From positions 124,001 to 188,000 of the forward strand of contig NZ_FQWO01000003.1 in the NCBI RefSeq assembly GCF_900129705.1: 64,000 bases of DNA, in the 5' to 3' direction. Positions within the stretch are counted from its first letter, which is position 1. Each line of letters opens with the position of its first letter. The notes beneath the pieces were generated by a model. It searched no databases and was not told the DNA's origin. It saw only the letters and a program-made list of their open reading frames with translations. Positions 24,846 to 34,080 of the stretch are shown one piece after another. The stretch comes from Flavobacterium granuli (GTDB taxonomy: Bacteria; Bacteroidota; Bacteroidia; Flavobacteriales; Flavobacteriaceae). A program made the position numbers and the translations under genes.

Positions 24846-27059
24846 TTAAGATTTCAATAAAAGCTGGGTTGTTTTCAGGATGTTTTCGGATAAATTTGTG
24901 AGCCAAATGAGTTGTTCAATGACCATTTGTGCTTCCTGCATTTTTGTTTTATACATTTCTTCATTCATGCTATCTGATTTTTTTAGCTCTTCTGAACGGA
25001 TGTTTTTCAACTCTGTGAATCGTTTGCTTAATTCTTCGCTGACTGTTTGTTCCGCTAATTCTATTCCGTCTTCTTTTAAAAGAATAATGGCACTTTCCAG
25101 GTTTTCGATAACTTTATCAAACACCATATTGAAGGCTTCCGAGGCTTCGGTGGTTTTATGAGATTGGATGTAAGTGCCTAATGAAGCTGCTGATGATAAT
25201 AAGGAATGATTGAGAACCGTCAATTTATACACTTGTGGTAATTTATTCTGTTTCGACTTTGGTTCTTGAACCATTCTTTGAAAAGAAGCCATTAGGTTGC
25301 CAATTTCAATAAAGGCATGTTTTCTAGCGAGACGGTATGAGGTGGATACGTCTCCCTTTTTATTGTAAAAAATAGAAATTTGTTTTAAATAGTTTTTATT
25401 GGCTTCAATTGATTTTTTTAAATGTTGCGGAATGTTTAAAAACTCCCAGGAAGGCCACAGAAAATGGTTTGCCAGAAAAGACAAAGTAGCTCCGACTAAT
25501 GTGTCTAAAATTCGATATTGAATAACATCTTGAATATTGGGCGTTAGAATGCCATATATAAAGATGACATATAAAGTTACAAAAGTAGCTCCAACTTTAT
25601 AATTTGTAGGGGTAAATGAAAAACCCAAAAGCATAGAAATCACCGCAAGGCAACCAATTATGGTAGTGTTATGGATTATGGATAGCATCCCAAAAGCAAT
25701 TAATACACCTAGAAAGGTTCCGAAAATCCTTTCGTAGGTTCGCTGTTTTGTAAGACCGTATCCTTGACGTAGGATTACCACAATCGTGAGAACAATCCAG
25801 TAGGAGTTTTGAAATGGAAGTAGTTGTCCAATGAGCAATCCTGCCAAAATAGTAATTGTTAATCGGATGGAATGCCTGAAAACTGTCGAGGAAAAACTAA
25901 GATTTTCGATCAGAGTGCTTAAAGGATAATATTGTGGACTTATGAATTTTTCTAAATCTTTATCTTTTCCTTTAAAGTCTTGTAAATTGATAGTTGATGT
26001 AAAAGCACGCTCCAGAATTTTGATTTTTTCTACTTGTTTCTCTGCATAGTGAAGCATGGTTGTTAGCATCAAAACCCCTTCGGAAGCTTCAATTTTTCCT
26101 AAATCATTTTCATAATGGTTTATAGCAAATTCTAGTTTTTGCAGGTCATTGATCAGGTTGTGTTTTGGAACGTATTGGCTTCTTTCTTGGATGCTTTTTG
26201 ATATTTTTTTGAGAGTTGAAGCCAGGTTATATGCTAGATTTTGATAGGTTTTTAACACTTTTGGATGATCATCAAATTTTTGATGTAATTTGTTGTGATC
26301 AAATGAGGTTGATATCGCTAATTCTAATATTTCCACAAGGGAAATAAATACAATAAGCATCTTTCTGTTTTGATTGGATGATCCGGAATTTGTTCGGTTT
26401 CTTATCAGAACTTCTCTTATGTTTTCGTGAATAGTATTTAATTCTACTTGTAGTTCCAGCTGTTTTTTGGTAATGTCTTTTCTGTTAGAGTTTAATTCCC
26501 ATAAATCACCTCTAAGTTTTAGGTATTTTGAGGTCAATCGGATGCAGTCGGCTATTTGTAATTCAATATAACGGTTGGGTTTGATATAGAAAAAGATAAG
26601 AGAAACCAGCAAATAAAATAGGCCTCCCAAGAGTATGAGTCCTGAATATTCTAGCATTTTCCAGCCTGTATGTAAGTGGGCAAAGGCCAGTGATATCGAG
26701 AGTAAGGCCGAAAAGGAAACCATGTTAGCTCTTTGACCGTAAACAGAAATCATTGATAAGATGAAAATCAACACTGTTAGCAGTGGATAAAAAAGCCAAG
26801 GATAAGGATGAATAAGGTTTATTATTAAGTTGACGCCAGAAACAATAAATACGGTAACCAGTATTCCATTGACTTTGTGTTTCAGATTACTTTGAATATC
26901 ACTCGGATAAGTAAAAAAAGCACCAAGAGCTAAGGTAAAACCAATTTCGAAATAACCTAAATAAGAAAACACCAATACTGGAATAACTGCTGAGATCGTT
27001 ATTTTTAAAGCATTGGTGAAATAGGTACTGTCTGTAAATTTCTGGATAGTAGAAACCAT
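24846..27059 (-). CDS. FUSC family membrane protein (YccS/YhfK type)
   Basis: A 737-residue protein with two clusters of hydrophobic segments (about 15-155 and 395-510) separated by a soluble domain, then a C-terminal helical cytoplasmic domain. This duplicated arrangement is that of the FUSC/aromatic acid exporter-like family (YccS, YhfK, AaeB relatives). YWIVLTIVVILRQGYGLTKQRTYERI is the family signature. Some members export aromatic acids; function here is unassigned. Convergent with mqo, so its 3' end uses the same intergenic hairpin region. Confidence 0.9.
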   Translation of the reverse strand: MVSTIQKFTDSTYFTNALKITISAVIPVLVFSYLGYFEIGFTLALGAFFTYPSDIQSNLKHKVNGILVTVFIVSGVNLIINLIHPYPWLFYPLLTVLIFILSMISVYGQRANMVSFSALLSISLAFAHLHTGWKMLEYSGLILLGGLFYLLVSLIFFYIKPNRYIELQIADCIRLTSKYLKLRGDLWELNSNRKDITKKQLELQVELNTIHENIREVLIRNRTNSGSSNQNRKMLIVFISLVEILELAISTSFDHNKLHQKFDDHPKVLKTYQNLAYNLASTLKKISKSIQERSQYVPKHNLINDLQKLEFAINHYENDLGKIEASEGVLMLTTMLHYAEKQVEKIKILERAFTSTINLQDFKGKDKDLEKFISPQYYPLSTLIENLSFSSTVFRHSIRLTITILAGLLIGQLLPFQNSYWIVLTIVVILRQGYGLTKQRTYERIFGTFLGVLIAFGMLSIIHNTTIIGCLAVISMLLGFSFTPTNYKVGATFVTLYVIFIYGILTPNIQDVIQYRILDTLVGATLSFLANHFLWPSWEFLNIPQHLKKSIEANKNYLKQISIFYNKKGDVSTSYRLARKHAFIEIGNLMASFQRMVQEPKSKQNKLPQVYKLTVLNHSLLSSAASLGTYIQSHKTTEASEAFNMVFDKVIENLESAIILLKEDGIELAEQTVSEELSKRFTELKNIRSEELKKSDSMNEEMYKTKMQEAQMVIEQLIWLTNLSENILKTTQLLLKS

Positions 27060-27188
27060 AATTTGTGTGTTACTTACAAAGGTATGAATTGTACGATTTA
27101 TCTATAGTGAAAATAGCTGCGATTTATAATTAAATTATAAAAAAGTACTATTTATCAATTTGGGATTAACCATTGTCTAAATTTTTAC

Positions 27189-27196
27189 TATTTTTG
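27189..27196 (+). promoter_or_regulatory. -7 promoter element of def
   Basis: TATTTTTG, leaving a leader of roughly 60 nt before def. No recognised riboswitch is in the leader. Confidence 0.45.
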
Positions 27197-27259
27197 CCAA
27201 TCCAAATTTTGAAGGTTTGAAACCCTCGATTTTGATGGGTAATACTTAATATAACAACA

Positions 27260-27847
27260 ATGATTTTACCAATTATAGGATATGGTGATCCGGTTTTGAG
27301 AAAAGTAGGAGAGGAAATATCATCTGATACTCCAAATCTAAAAGAAACGATTGCTAATATGTACGAAACGATGTATAATGCTTGTGGTGTTGGCCTTGCA
27401 GCTCCCCAAGTTGGAATGGCGGTTCGTTTGTTTGTAGTCGACACGACTTCTTTTAGTGAAGATGAGGATCTGGAAGATTCTGAAGTTAAAGAGTTAAAAG
27501 GATTTAAACGTACTTTTATCAATGCCAAAATCGTAAAAGAAGAAGGCGAAGAATGGGTTTTTAACGAAGGCTGTTTGAGTATTCCGGATGTTCGTGAAGA
27601 TGTTTCCAGAAAAGAACGTATTACTGTAGAATACTGTGAAGAAGACTTCGTGATGAAAACAGAAGTTTTTGACGGATTGATTGCCAGAGTGATTCAGCAT
27701 GAATACGACCATATTGAAGGAATTTTGTTTACGGATAAAATATCATCTCTTAAAAAACGATTGATTCAAAAGAAATTGAAAAATATTATGGAGGGAAAAA
27801 CATTCCAAGAATATCGAATGAAATTCTTTGGTAAAAAAGGAAGATAA
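27260..27847 (+). CDS. def: Peptide deformylase
   Basis: A 195-residue metalloenzyme that removes the formyl group from nascent proteins. The three family motifs are intact: GVGLAAPQVG, EGCLSIP with the metal-binding Cys, and the QHEYDHIEG helix with the two metal His and the catalytic Glu. An acidic insert (SEDEDLEDSEVKE) between the first two motifs is common in Bacteroidota. Followed 89 nt later by the DUF5606 gene. Confidence 0.97.
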   Translation: MILPIIGYGDPVLRKVGEEISSDTPNLKETIANMYETMYNACGVGLAAPQVGMAVRLFVVDTTSFSEDEDLEDSEVKELKGFKRTFINAKIVKEEGEEWVFNEGCLSIPDVREDVSRKERITVEYCEEDFVMKTEVFDGLIARVIQHEYDHIEGILFTDKISSLKKRLIQKKLKNIMEGKTFQEYRMKFFGKKGR

Positions 27848-27936
27848 TTTATTTTTTTCTGTTGGTCTTGGTATAGTTTTTGATTTTTAACAAAAAAATA
27901 ATACGAATTGATTTCTTAATAATAATTTAAAAAAAA

Positions 27937-28413
27937 ATGAATTTAGAAAAAATATTATCCATTTCGGGAAAACCAGGTTTATACATTTTAAAAGTGCAAA
28001 CACGTACTGGATTTGTAGCAGAATCATTAGCTGATGGAAAGAAAATAACAGTAAATTTAAAAAGTAATGTAAGCTTATTATCTGAAATTTCTATATATAC
28101 TTATGAAGGCGAAAAACCATTGGCGGAAATTATGAAAAGCATTGCTGCCAAAGAAAACAATGGTCCTGCAATTTCTCATAAAGAAGATAATGCAACGTTA
28201 GCGGCTTATTTTAAAGAAATTTTACCTAATTATGATGAAGAAAGAGTTTATCCTTCAGATATCAAGAAGATTTTAAATTGGTACAATACAATCCAAGCCA
28301 AAGGATTAGTGGTTGAAGAAGCAGTAGCAGAAACTGAAGCTGTTGAAGCAACAACAGAAACAGAAGAAGTTGTAGCCGAGAAACCAAAAAAAGCTAAAAA
28401 AGTTAAGGAATAG
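27937..28413 (+). CDS. DUF5606 domain-containing protein
   Basis: A 158-residue protein with an N-terminal domain of about 130 residues (LEKILSISGKPGLYILKVQ, later YPSDIKKILNWYNTI) that defines DUF5606 and is essentially restricted to Bacteroidota. The tail after residue 130 is a low-complexity Glu/Ala/Thr/Val run ending in a basic KPKKAKKVKE. No catalytic motif is visible. The def, DUF5606, mazG order is, from memory, common in this group, but the function is unknown. Confidence 0.9.
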   Translation: MNLEKILSISGKPGLYILKVQTRTGFVAESLADGKKITVNLKSNVSLLSEISIYTYEGEKPLAEIMKSIAAKENNGPAISHKEDNATLAAYFKEILPNYDEERVYPSDIKKILNWYNTIQAKGLVVEEAVAETEAVEATTETEEVVAEKPKKAKKVKE

Positions 28414-28498
28414 TTTTTCCTTTTTTTTGAATAAATTAATCCTGCATTCTATATTAATGGACTGCAGGATTTCTTATTTTTACACAAAACCAAATGCA

Positions 28499-29272
28499 AT
28501 GAACACAAGACAAACACAGCTTCAGGCTTTCGAGAGATTATTAGATATCATGGACGATTTGCGAGAGAAATGTCCTTGGGATAAAAAGCAAACCCTGCAA
28601 AGTTTAAGGCATCTTACTATTGAAGAAACCTATGAACTTGGCGATGCTATCTTGGATAATGATTTGGCAGAAGTCAAAAAAGAGTTGGGTGATTTACTAT
28701 TGCATATTGTTTTTTATGCCAAGATAGGCAGCGAAACAAATGATTTTGATATTGCCGATGTTTGTAACGAAATTTGTGATAAATTGATCCACCGCCATCC
28801 TCATATTTACAGTGACACTATTGTGAAAGATGAAGAAGAAGTCAAGCAAAACTGGGAGAAATTGAAACTTAAGGAGGGCAAAAAGTCTGTTCTGGAAGGA
28901 GTTCCCAGAAGCTTACCGGCGTTGGTAAAAGCGAGCAGAATTCAGGATAAAGTGAAAGGCGTTGGCTTTGACTGGGAGGAATCACATCAGGTTTGGGATA
29001 AAGTCCAAGAAGAATTGCAAGAACTGCAAGATGAGGTCGAAGCCGGAGATCAAGATGCTGTTGAGGCCGAATTTGGCGATGTACTTTTTTCGATGATTAA
29101 TTATGCCCGATTTTTAAATGTAAATCCCGAAGATGCTCTGGAAAGAACCAATAAAAAGTTCATTAAGCGTTTTCAATATTTAGAAAGTAAGGCGGGAGAA
29201 TTGGGCAAGCCTTTGATGGATATGACTTTGGCTGAAATGGATGTTTTTTGGGAAGAAGCTAAGAAAATTTAG
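28499..29272 (+). CDS. mazG: Nucleoside triphosphate pyrophosphohydrolase MazG
   Basis: A 257-residue protein with two MazG helical domains. EETYELGDAI and KKELGDLLLHIVFYAKI in the first carry the EExxE...ExxD metal site, with EAEFGDVLFSMINYARFL in the second. It hydrolyses (d)NTPs to monophosphates plus pyrophosphate and is a house-cleaning enzyme. The reading frame is open to 28427, but MNTRQTQLQAFERLLDIMD at 28499 is the family start and the earlier part includes promoter-like sequence (TATTTTTA). Confidence 0.95.
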   Translation: MNTRQTQLQAFERLLDIMDDLREKCPWDKKQTLQSLRHLTIEETYELGDAILDNDLAEVKKELGDLLLHIVFYAKIGSETNDFDIADVCNEICDKLIHRHPHIYSDTIVKDEEEVKQNWEKLKLKEGKKSVLEGVPRSLPALVKASRIQDKVKGVGFDWEESHQVWDKVQEELQELQDEVEAGDQDAVEAEFGDVLFSMINYARFLNVNPEDALERTNKKFIKRFQYLESKAGELGKPLMDMTLAEMDVFWEEAKKI

Positions 29273-29291
29273 TATCTAATGAATCATTTTA

Positions 29292-29310
29292 TCACGATTA
29301 AAAATCGTGA
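29292..29310. promoter_or_regulatory. Small perfect inverted repeat upstream of the permease
   Basis: TCACGATT, AAA, AATCGTGA. It lies 34 nt upstream of the permease start with no T-run, so it could be an operator or a weak hairpin. Its role is not established. Confidence 0.35.
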
Positions 29311-29343
29311 ACTTAATCTACTGTTGAATTTCAAATTAATATA

Positions 29344-30792
29344 ATGCCAGAAAATAAAACCGAATTAAAACGTTCTTTAGGTTTAATAGACGCTACGAGT
29401 TTAGTTGCCGGTTCCATGATAGGATCCGGGATATTTATTGTAACATCAGCTATGGCCAGAGACATTGGGTCTGCAGCCTGGTTGTTAATTATATGGTTAG
29501 TTACAGGTATTATAACCGTTGCGGCAGCATTGAGTTATGGTGAATTGGCAGGAATGATGCCTAATGCGGGCGGTCAATTTGTTTATATCCAGCGCGCTTA
29601 CGGAAGGTTAGTTTCTTTCCTTTACGGCTGGACTGTTTTTACCGTAATTCAAACAGGTGTTATTGCTGCTATTGCAGTTACTTTTGCTAATTATGCCGCT
29701 ATTTTCTTTCCAGTTTTAGATCAAACGCTTTTTAAAATAGGTACTGGTTTTGTTTTTTCATACCAAAAGCTTTTAGCTATTTTTAGTATAGTACTTCTAA
29801 CGTATATCAATACTAAAGGGGTTGAAAGTGGAAAAACGGTTCAATTGGTTCTTACTTCGGCTAAATTAATAGCGCTATTTGCATTGATTATTTTAGGGCT
29901 GTATGTAGGTTTGCAAACGAATGTTTTGGCTGATAATTTCACAAATATGTGGGAAGCAAGTAAAACGGTTGTGAATCCTGACGGTTCAATTACGGTTACC
30001 AAATTAGCGGGAATGGCACTTTTAGGCGCTGCTGGAGCCACAATAATAAACTCATTGTTTTCTAGTGATGCTTGGAATAATGTTACTTTTATTGCCGGAG
30101 AAATCAAAGAACCCAAAAAGAATATTCCGCGTAGTTTGTTCCTTGGAACTTTGATTGTTACCGTTATTTATGTTTTGGCAAATTTGGCTTATTTAGCTTT
30201 GTTGCCAATGCATGGAACACCAAATGCGGTTGATATTGCCAGTAACGGAATCATGTTTGCCAATAATGATAGAGTAGGGGCGGCGGCAGCAAGTATGATT
30301 ATGGGTAATGTCAGCGTTTTTGTAATGGCTGGATTAATCATGGTTTCGACCTTTGGGTGCAATAGCGGTTTGATTCTTTCGGGTGGAAGATTGTTTTTTG
30401 CAATGGCAAAAGACGGCTTGTTTTTTAGGCAAGCAACGGAGTTGAATAACAATCAAGTGCCTGCCAAAGCTTTATGGGTACAATGTATTTGGGCTTGCGT
30501 GCTTTGTGTTTCGGGAAAATTCGGGGATTTGTTAACCTATGCTACTTTTGCGTCGTTATTGTTTTATATATTGACGATTTTAGGTGTTTTTATTCTTAGA
30601 AAAAAAGAGCCCAATGCTGATAGACCCTATAAAGCATTTGGTTATCCATTTGTACCGGCACTTTACATTGTGGTCACCTCGGCAATTTGCATGACTTTGT
30701 TGATTTATGATACGTTCAATACAGGATTGGGATTGTGTATTGTGGCTTTAGGAATTCCGGTTTATTATTTTGTAATGAACAAGAAAGATTAA
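29344..30792 (+). CDS. APC-superfamily amino acid permease
   Basis: A 482-residue protein with twelve hydrophobic segments. It opens with LKRSLGLIDATSLVAGSMIGSGIFI, where GSGIF is the substrate-binding loop of APC transporters, followed by AALSYGELAGMMPNAGGQFVYI. It is similar in pattern to arginine/agmatine and LAT-like exchangers, but substrate cannot be read from sequence. Located after mazG with a small palindrome upstream and convergent with the Fnr-like gene, only 1 nt between the two stop codons. Confidence 0.9.
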   Translation: MPENKTELKRSLGLIDATSLVAGSMIGSGIFIVTSAMARDIGSAAWLLIIWLVTGIITVAAALSYGELAGMMPNAGGQFVYIQRAYGRLVSFLYGWTVFTVIQTGVIAAIAVTFANYAAIFFPVLDQTLFKIGTGFVFSYQKLLAIFSIVLLTYINTKGVESGKTVQLVLTSAKLIALFALIILGLYVGLQTNVLADNFTNMWEASKTVVNPDGSITVTKLAGMALLGAAGATIINSLFSSDAWNNVTFIAGEIKEPKKNIPRSLFLGTLIVTVIYVLANLAYLALLPMHGTPNAVDIASNGIMFANNDRVGAAAASMIMGNVSVFVMAGLIMVSTFGCNSGLILSGGRLFFAMAKDGLFFRQATELNNNQVPAKALWVQCIWACVLCVSGKFGDLLTYATFASLLFYILTILGVFILRKKEPNADRPYKAFGYPFVPALYIVVTSAICMTLLIYDTFNTGLGLCIVALGIPVYYFVMNKKD

Positions 30793-30793
30793 T

Positions 30794-31474
30794 TTATTCG
30801 GCCAGTTTTTTCAGTTTATTGATTTCTTTAAGGGTGATTTTTTTACCGGTTAATTCAATCAAACCTAATTTGTTAAAGTCAGACAATAAACGGATGCAAC
30901 TTTCGGTTGCCGTACCAATCATTCCTGCTAGTTCTTCTCTAGATAATTGAATATGCAAGGAACCGTCCTCATTTTTCCCAAAATTATCTTCAAGATAAAT
31001 TAAAGTTTGTGCCAAGCGTTCTTTTACGGTTTTTTGAGCCATAGCGACCATGTGATCGTCAGATCCTTTCAGATCTCCGCAAATGCTCTTCATTACACTC
31101 ATCGAAAACTGGTTGTTTTTGTCAAAAAATCCCATGATTTCGGTCTTTGGAATAAAACAAACTTCCATGTCTTCAAGAGCTACAGCACTTAAATTGGCCG
31201 GTTCGTCGCTTATCATCGAACGTTGACCAAGCAATTCTCCGGATTTAATTAGCTTAACGATATGATCTTTGCCATTTGCACTCAATTTCGATAATTTGCA
31301 AACACCTTCTTTTATACAGTAGATTCCATTAATGCTGTCGCCTTCGTCAAAAATGGCTTCTCCCTTTTTAATTGTAAATGAGGTTTTACAACTTGCTACT
31401 TTTAAAAGTTCTTCTTTGTTTAAAGCTTTCAGCGAGCTGAATTCTCTAACAATACATTGTTCGCATTTACTCAT
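30794..31474 (-). CDS. Crp/Fnr-family transcriptional regulator, probable oxygen/redox sensor
   Basis: A 226-residue regulator: N-terminal CxxC (Cys4, Cys7), cyclic-nucleotide-like beta barrel (about 15-130), dimerisation helix, and a winged helix with LSREELAGMIGTATESCIRLL as recognition region. Cys in DMEVCFIP aligns with Cys122 of E. coli Fnr (MVCEIP), and Cys29 is a possible further ligand, so an Fe-S cluster is plausible; the third N-terminal Fnr cysteine position is not conserved. The ATG at 31474 is preferred to the longer frame to 31528. It is divergent from ccoI and shares with it a Fnr-type palindrome. By position it should control the cco genes and hemN. Confidence 0.9.
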   Translation of the reverse strand: MSKCEQCIVREFSSLKALNKEELLKVASCKTSFTIKKGEAIFDEGDSINGIYCIKEGVCKLSKLSANGKDHIVKLIKSGELLGQRSMISDEPANLSAVALEDMEVCFIPKTEIMGFFDKNNQFSMSVMKSICGDLKGSDDHMVAMAQKTVKERLAQTLIYLEDNFGKNEDGSLHIQLSREELAGMIGTATESCIRLLSDFNKLGLIELTGKKITLKEINKLKKLAE

Positions 31475-31494
31475 TATGATCGATATAATTTGCG

Positions 31495-31502
31495 CAAATT
31501 TA
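31495..31502 (-). promoter_or_regulatory. -7 promoter element of the fnr-like gene
   Basis: Minus-strand TAAATTTG, ending 21 nt before the start. The Fnr-type palindrome is centred 26.5 nt from its last base, one helical turn closer than at the ccoI, ccoS and hemN promoters, which would place the regulator over the -33 region. Confidence 0.55.
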
Positions 31503-31514
31503 AAAAAAAAATAC

Positions 31515-31528
31515 ATGATAAATGTCAT
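31515..31528. promoter_or_regulatory. Fnr-type operator in the fnr-ccoI intergenic region
   Basis: ATGAT-AAAT-GTCAT, an RTGAY-N4-RTCAT palindrome akin to the Fnr site TTGAT-N4-ATCAA. Its centre (31521.5) is 36.5 nt from the last base of the ccoI -7 box (TA-ACC-TTTG, 31550-31558), matching ccoS and hemN. Confidence 0.75.
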
Positions 31529-31584
31529 TTTCTTAACTGTTTAAATTAGTAACCTTTGTATCAGGTATAATGAGCAAAATAATT

Positions 31585-33972
31585 ATGGACACACAGAACT
31601 GTTTCCATTGTGGATTAGATATTGTAAAGCAGGAAGAAATTATTTTTGATGCGAAAACATTTTGTTGTAACGGCTGTAAAACCGTCTACGAAATTTTTAG
31701 CTTGAATGATTTGGTCTGCTACTATGATTTCGAAAAATCTCCAGGGGCAACACCACAAGAAATTAAAGGGAAATATGATTTTTTGGACAACGAGACTATC
31801 GTTTCAAAATTATTAGAATTTCAAGAGGATACAACTGCAATAGTTACACTTAGTATTCCGCATATTCATTGCAGTTCCTGCATTTGGATATTGGAAAACT
31901 TACAGCGTTTGCAAAACGGAATCAGTACTTCTCAGGTGAATTTTCCTGAAAAGAAAGTTCGTATTACGTATAATTCTGAAACAGTTTCTCTAAAGGAAAT
32001 CGTGTATTTACTGAGTTCTATTGGCTATGAGCCCTACATCAGCTTAGAAAATTACGAAACGGGAAAAAGTAATATCGACCGAAGTTTGACCTACAAACTT
32101 GGAGTTGCTTTCTTTTGTTTTGGTAATATCATGTTGCTTTCGTTTCCGGAATATTTTGAGGTCAAAGAATTTTGGCTGGATAATTACAAGCCCTTTTTTC
32201 GCTGGTTAATTTTTGCCTTGGCATTGCCTTCTTTCTTCTATTCGGGCAGCGGTTATTATGTTTCTGCTTACAAAAGTATGAAGTCAGGAATGCTAAATAT
32301 TGATATTCCAATTGCTTTGGGTATTGTAATCATGTTTATACGAAGTACGGTTGATATTGTTTTTGATTATGGTTCCGGTTTTTTTGACAGTTTAACGGGC
32401 TTGGTTTTCTTCATGCTGTTAGGAAAGATGTTCCAAATTAAAACCTATAGTTTCTTGAGTTTTGAAAGGGATTTTAAGTCCTATTTTCCTATTGCAATCA
32501 CTCGAATTAACAGCGATGCTTCAGAAGAAAGTATTCCTGTGTACGACATCGAAAAAGGAAACAGATTACTTATTAGAAACCAAGAATTAATTCCGGTAGA
32601 CGGGATTTTAATCAGCGAAAAAGCATCAGTAGATTATAGTTTCGTGACCGGGGAAGCGATTCCTATTACCAAAAAATCAGGCGATAAGATATTTGCAGGT
32701 GGTAAACTGATTGGTAAAGTAATTGAAATGGAAGTATTACACTCTGTTTCGCAAAGTTATCTTACACAGTTGTGGAGCAATGATGTTTTCCAGAAAAAAG
32801 TGGAACAAAAACACAAAAGTATAACCGATACCATCAGCCGTTATTTTACTCCTATTCTGTTGTTGATTGCTTTTGTTTCCTTTGGATATTGGATTTTTAT
32901 CGATACAAATACCGCTTTCAATGTTTTTACGGCGATACTGATTGTGGCCTGTCCCTGCGCTCTGGCATTGACTGCTCCTTTTACGATGGGAAATGTGTTG
33001 CGTATTATGGGTAAACAGAAATTTTATCTAAAAAATGCTTTGGTTATCGAACAACTCGCTAAGGTGGATACGCTGGTTTTTGACAAAACAGGAACGATTA
33101 CCACAAATAAAAAATCGAGTATCACTTATCAAGGAGATTCATTTTCTGAATTGGATTTAGTGCGAATTAAAAATGTACTGCGAGCGTCTAATCATCCTTT
33201 GAGTCGAATGTTGTATGATTTTTTACCAGAAGGAAAGAAAATTCAAACAACAGATTTTAAGGAAATTACCGGACAGGGAATTCAAGCATTGATCGATGGT
33301 AAAGAGATAAAAATAGGTTCTGCTTTTTTCGTAGAAAAGTCAGAGGCGAATACTATTTTGCAAACCGCTGTTCATATTAAAATAGAAGGAATTTATTATG
33401 GTAAATATGTTTTTAACAATCAATATAGGGAAGGTTTGGAGCTTCTTTTTAACAGTTTAAAACATGATTATCAAATTAAAGTTTTATCCGGTGACAATGA
33501 AGGCGAGAGGGCTTCGTTGGAAAAACTTTTGCCCGCGGGAACCGAATTGATTTTTGATCAAAAACCGGAACAGAAACTGGAATTTATTAAAAAGTTGCAG
33601 GAAGAAGGTAAAAATGTGATGATGGTAGGTGACGGTTTGAATGATGCCGGAGCCTTGGCTCAGAGTGATGTGGGGATTTCGATTTCTGAAAATGTGAATG
33701 TTTTCTCACCGGCCTGTGACGCTATTTTGGAAGCCAATGAGTTTCAAAAATTGTATTATTTTTTAAAGTTGTCCAAGAAAGCGATAACAACCATTAAAAT
33801 GAGTTTTGTCTTGTCATTACTTTATAATGTCGTAGGCTTGTCATTTGCAATTACAGGGAATTTAAAGCCATTGGTAGCTGCTATTATTATGCCTTTGAGT
33901 ACCATTACCATTGTCAGCTTTGTAACAGTGATGAGTAATTATTATGCAAGGAGAAAAAAAATAGAAGATTAA
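31585..33972 (+). CDS. ccoI: Copper-translocating P-type ATPase CcoI for cbb3 oxidase assembly
   Basis: A 795-residue P1B ATPase that exports or delivers Cu to the cbb3 oxidase. The N-terminus has a Cys-rich metal site (CFHCG, CCNGCKTVYEIF), then a heavy-metal-associated domain with HCSSC. The membrane CPC motif (VACPCALALTAPF), phosphorylation site DKTGTIT and hinge GDGLNDAGAL follow. This FixI/CcoI-type N-terminus and the flanking cco genes identify the role. The ATG at 31570 is also in frame; 31585 is preferred because the promoter leaves a normal leader and the family begins near NCFHCG. Confidence 0.92.
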   Translation: MDTQNCFHCGLDIVKQEEIIFDAKTFCCNGCKTVYEIFSLNDLVCYYDFEKSPGATPQEIKGKYDFLDNETIVSKLLEFQEDTTAIVTLSIPHIHCSSCIWILENLQRLQNGISTSQVNFPEKKVRITYNSETVSLKEIVYLLSSIGYEPYISLENYETGKSNIDRSLTYKLGVAFFCFGNIMLLSFPEYFEVKEFWLDNYKPFFRWLIFALALPSFFYSGSGYYVSAYKSMKSGMLNIDIPIALGIVIMFIRSTVDIVFDYGSGFFDSLTGLVFFMLLGKMFQIKTYSFLSFERDFKSYFPIAITRINSDASEESIPVYDIEKGNRLLIRNQELIPVDGILISEKASVDYSFVTGEAIPITKKSGDKIFAGGKLIGKVIEMEVLHSVSQSYLTQLWSNDVFQKKVEQKHKSITDTISRYFTPILLLIAFVSFGYWIFIDTNTAFNVFTAILIVACPCALALTAPFTMGNVLRIMGKQKFYLKNALVIEQLAKVDTLVFDKTGTITTNKKSSITYQGDSFSELDLVRIKNVLRASNHPLSRMLYDFLPEGKKIQTTDFKEITGQGIQALIDGKEIKIGSAFFVEKSEANTILQTAVHIKIEGIYYGKYVFNNQYREGLELLFNSLKHDYQIKVLSGDNEGERASLEKLLPAGTELIFDQKPEQKLEFIKKLQEEGKNVMMVGDGLNDAGALAQSDVGISISENVNVFSPACDAILEANEFQKLYYFLKLSKKAITTIKMSFVLSLLYNVVGLSFAITGNLKPLVAAIIMPLSTITIVSFVTVMSNYYARRKKIED

Positions 33973-34019
33973 TGGTATTTATAATATTTTTCTCGTTATT
34001 TTAGTATGGGCAGATAAGT

Positions 34020-34033
34020 ATGATAATTGTCAT
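34020..34033. promoter_or_regulatory. Fnr-type operator upstream of ccoS
   Basis: ATGAT-AATT-GTCAT. Its centre (34026.5) is 36.5 nt from the last base of the ccoS -7 box. With transcription starting a few nt past that box the operator is near -40, the class II activator position. Confidence 0.8.
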
Positions 34034-34055
34034 ATTTTTTAAAAAGGAAGCAGAT

Positions 34056-34063
34056 TAACTTTG
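34056..34063 (+). promoter_or_regulatory. -7 promoter element of the ccoSNOQPGH operon
   Basis: TAACTTTG, a perfect TAnnTTTG, 18 nt before the ccoS start. Confidence 0.7.
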
Positions 34064-34080
34064 TAAAACAAAATTAAGGT

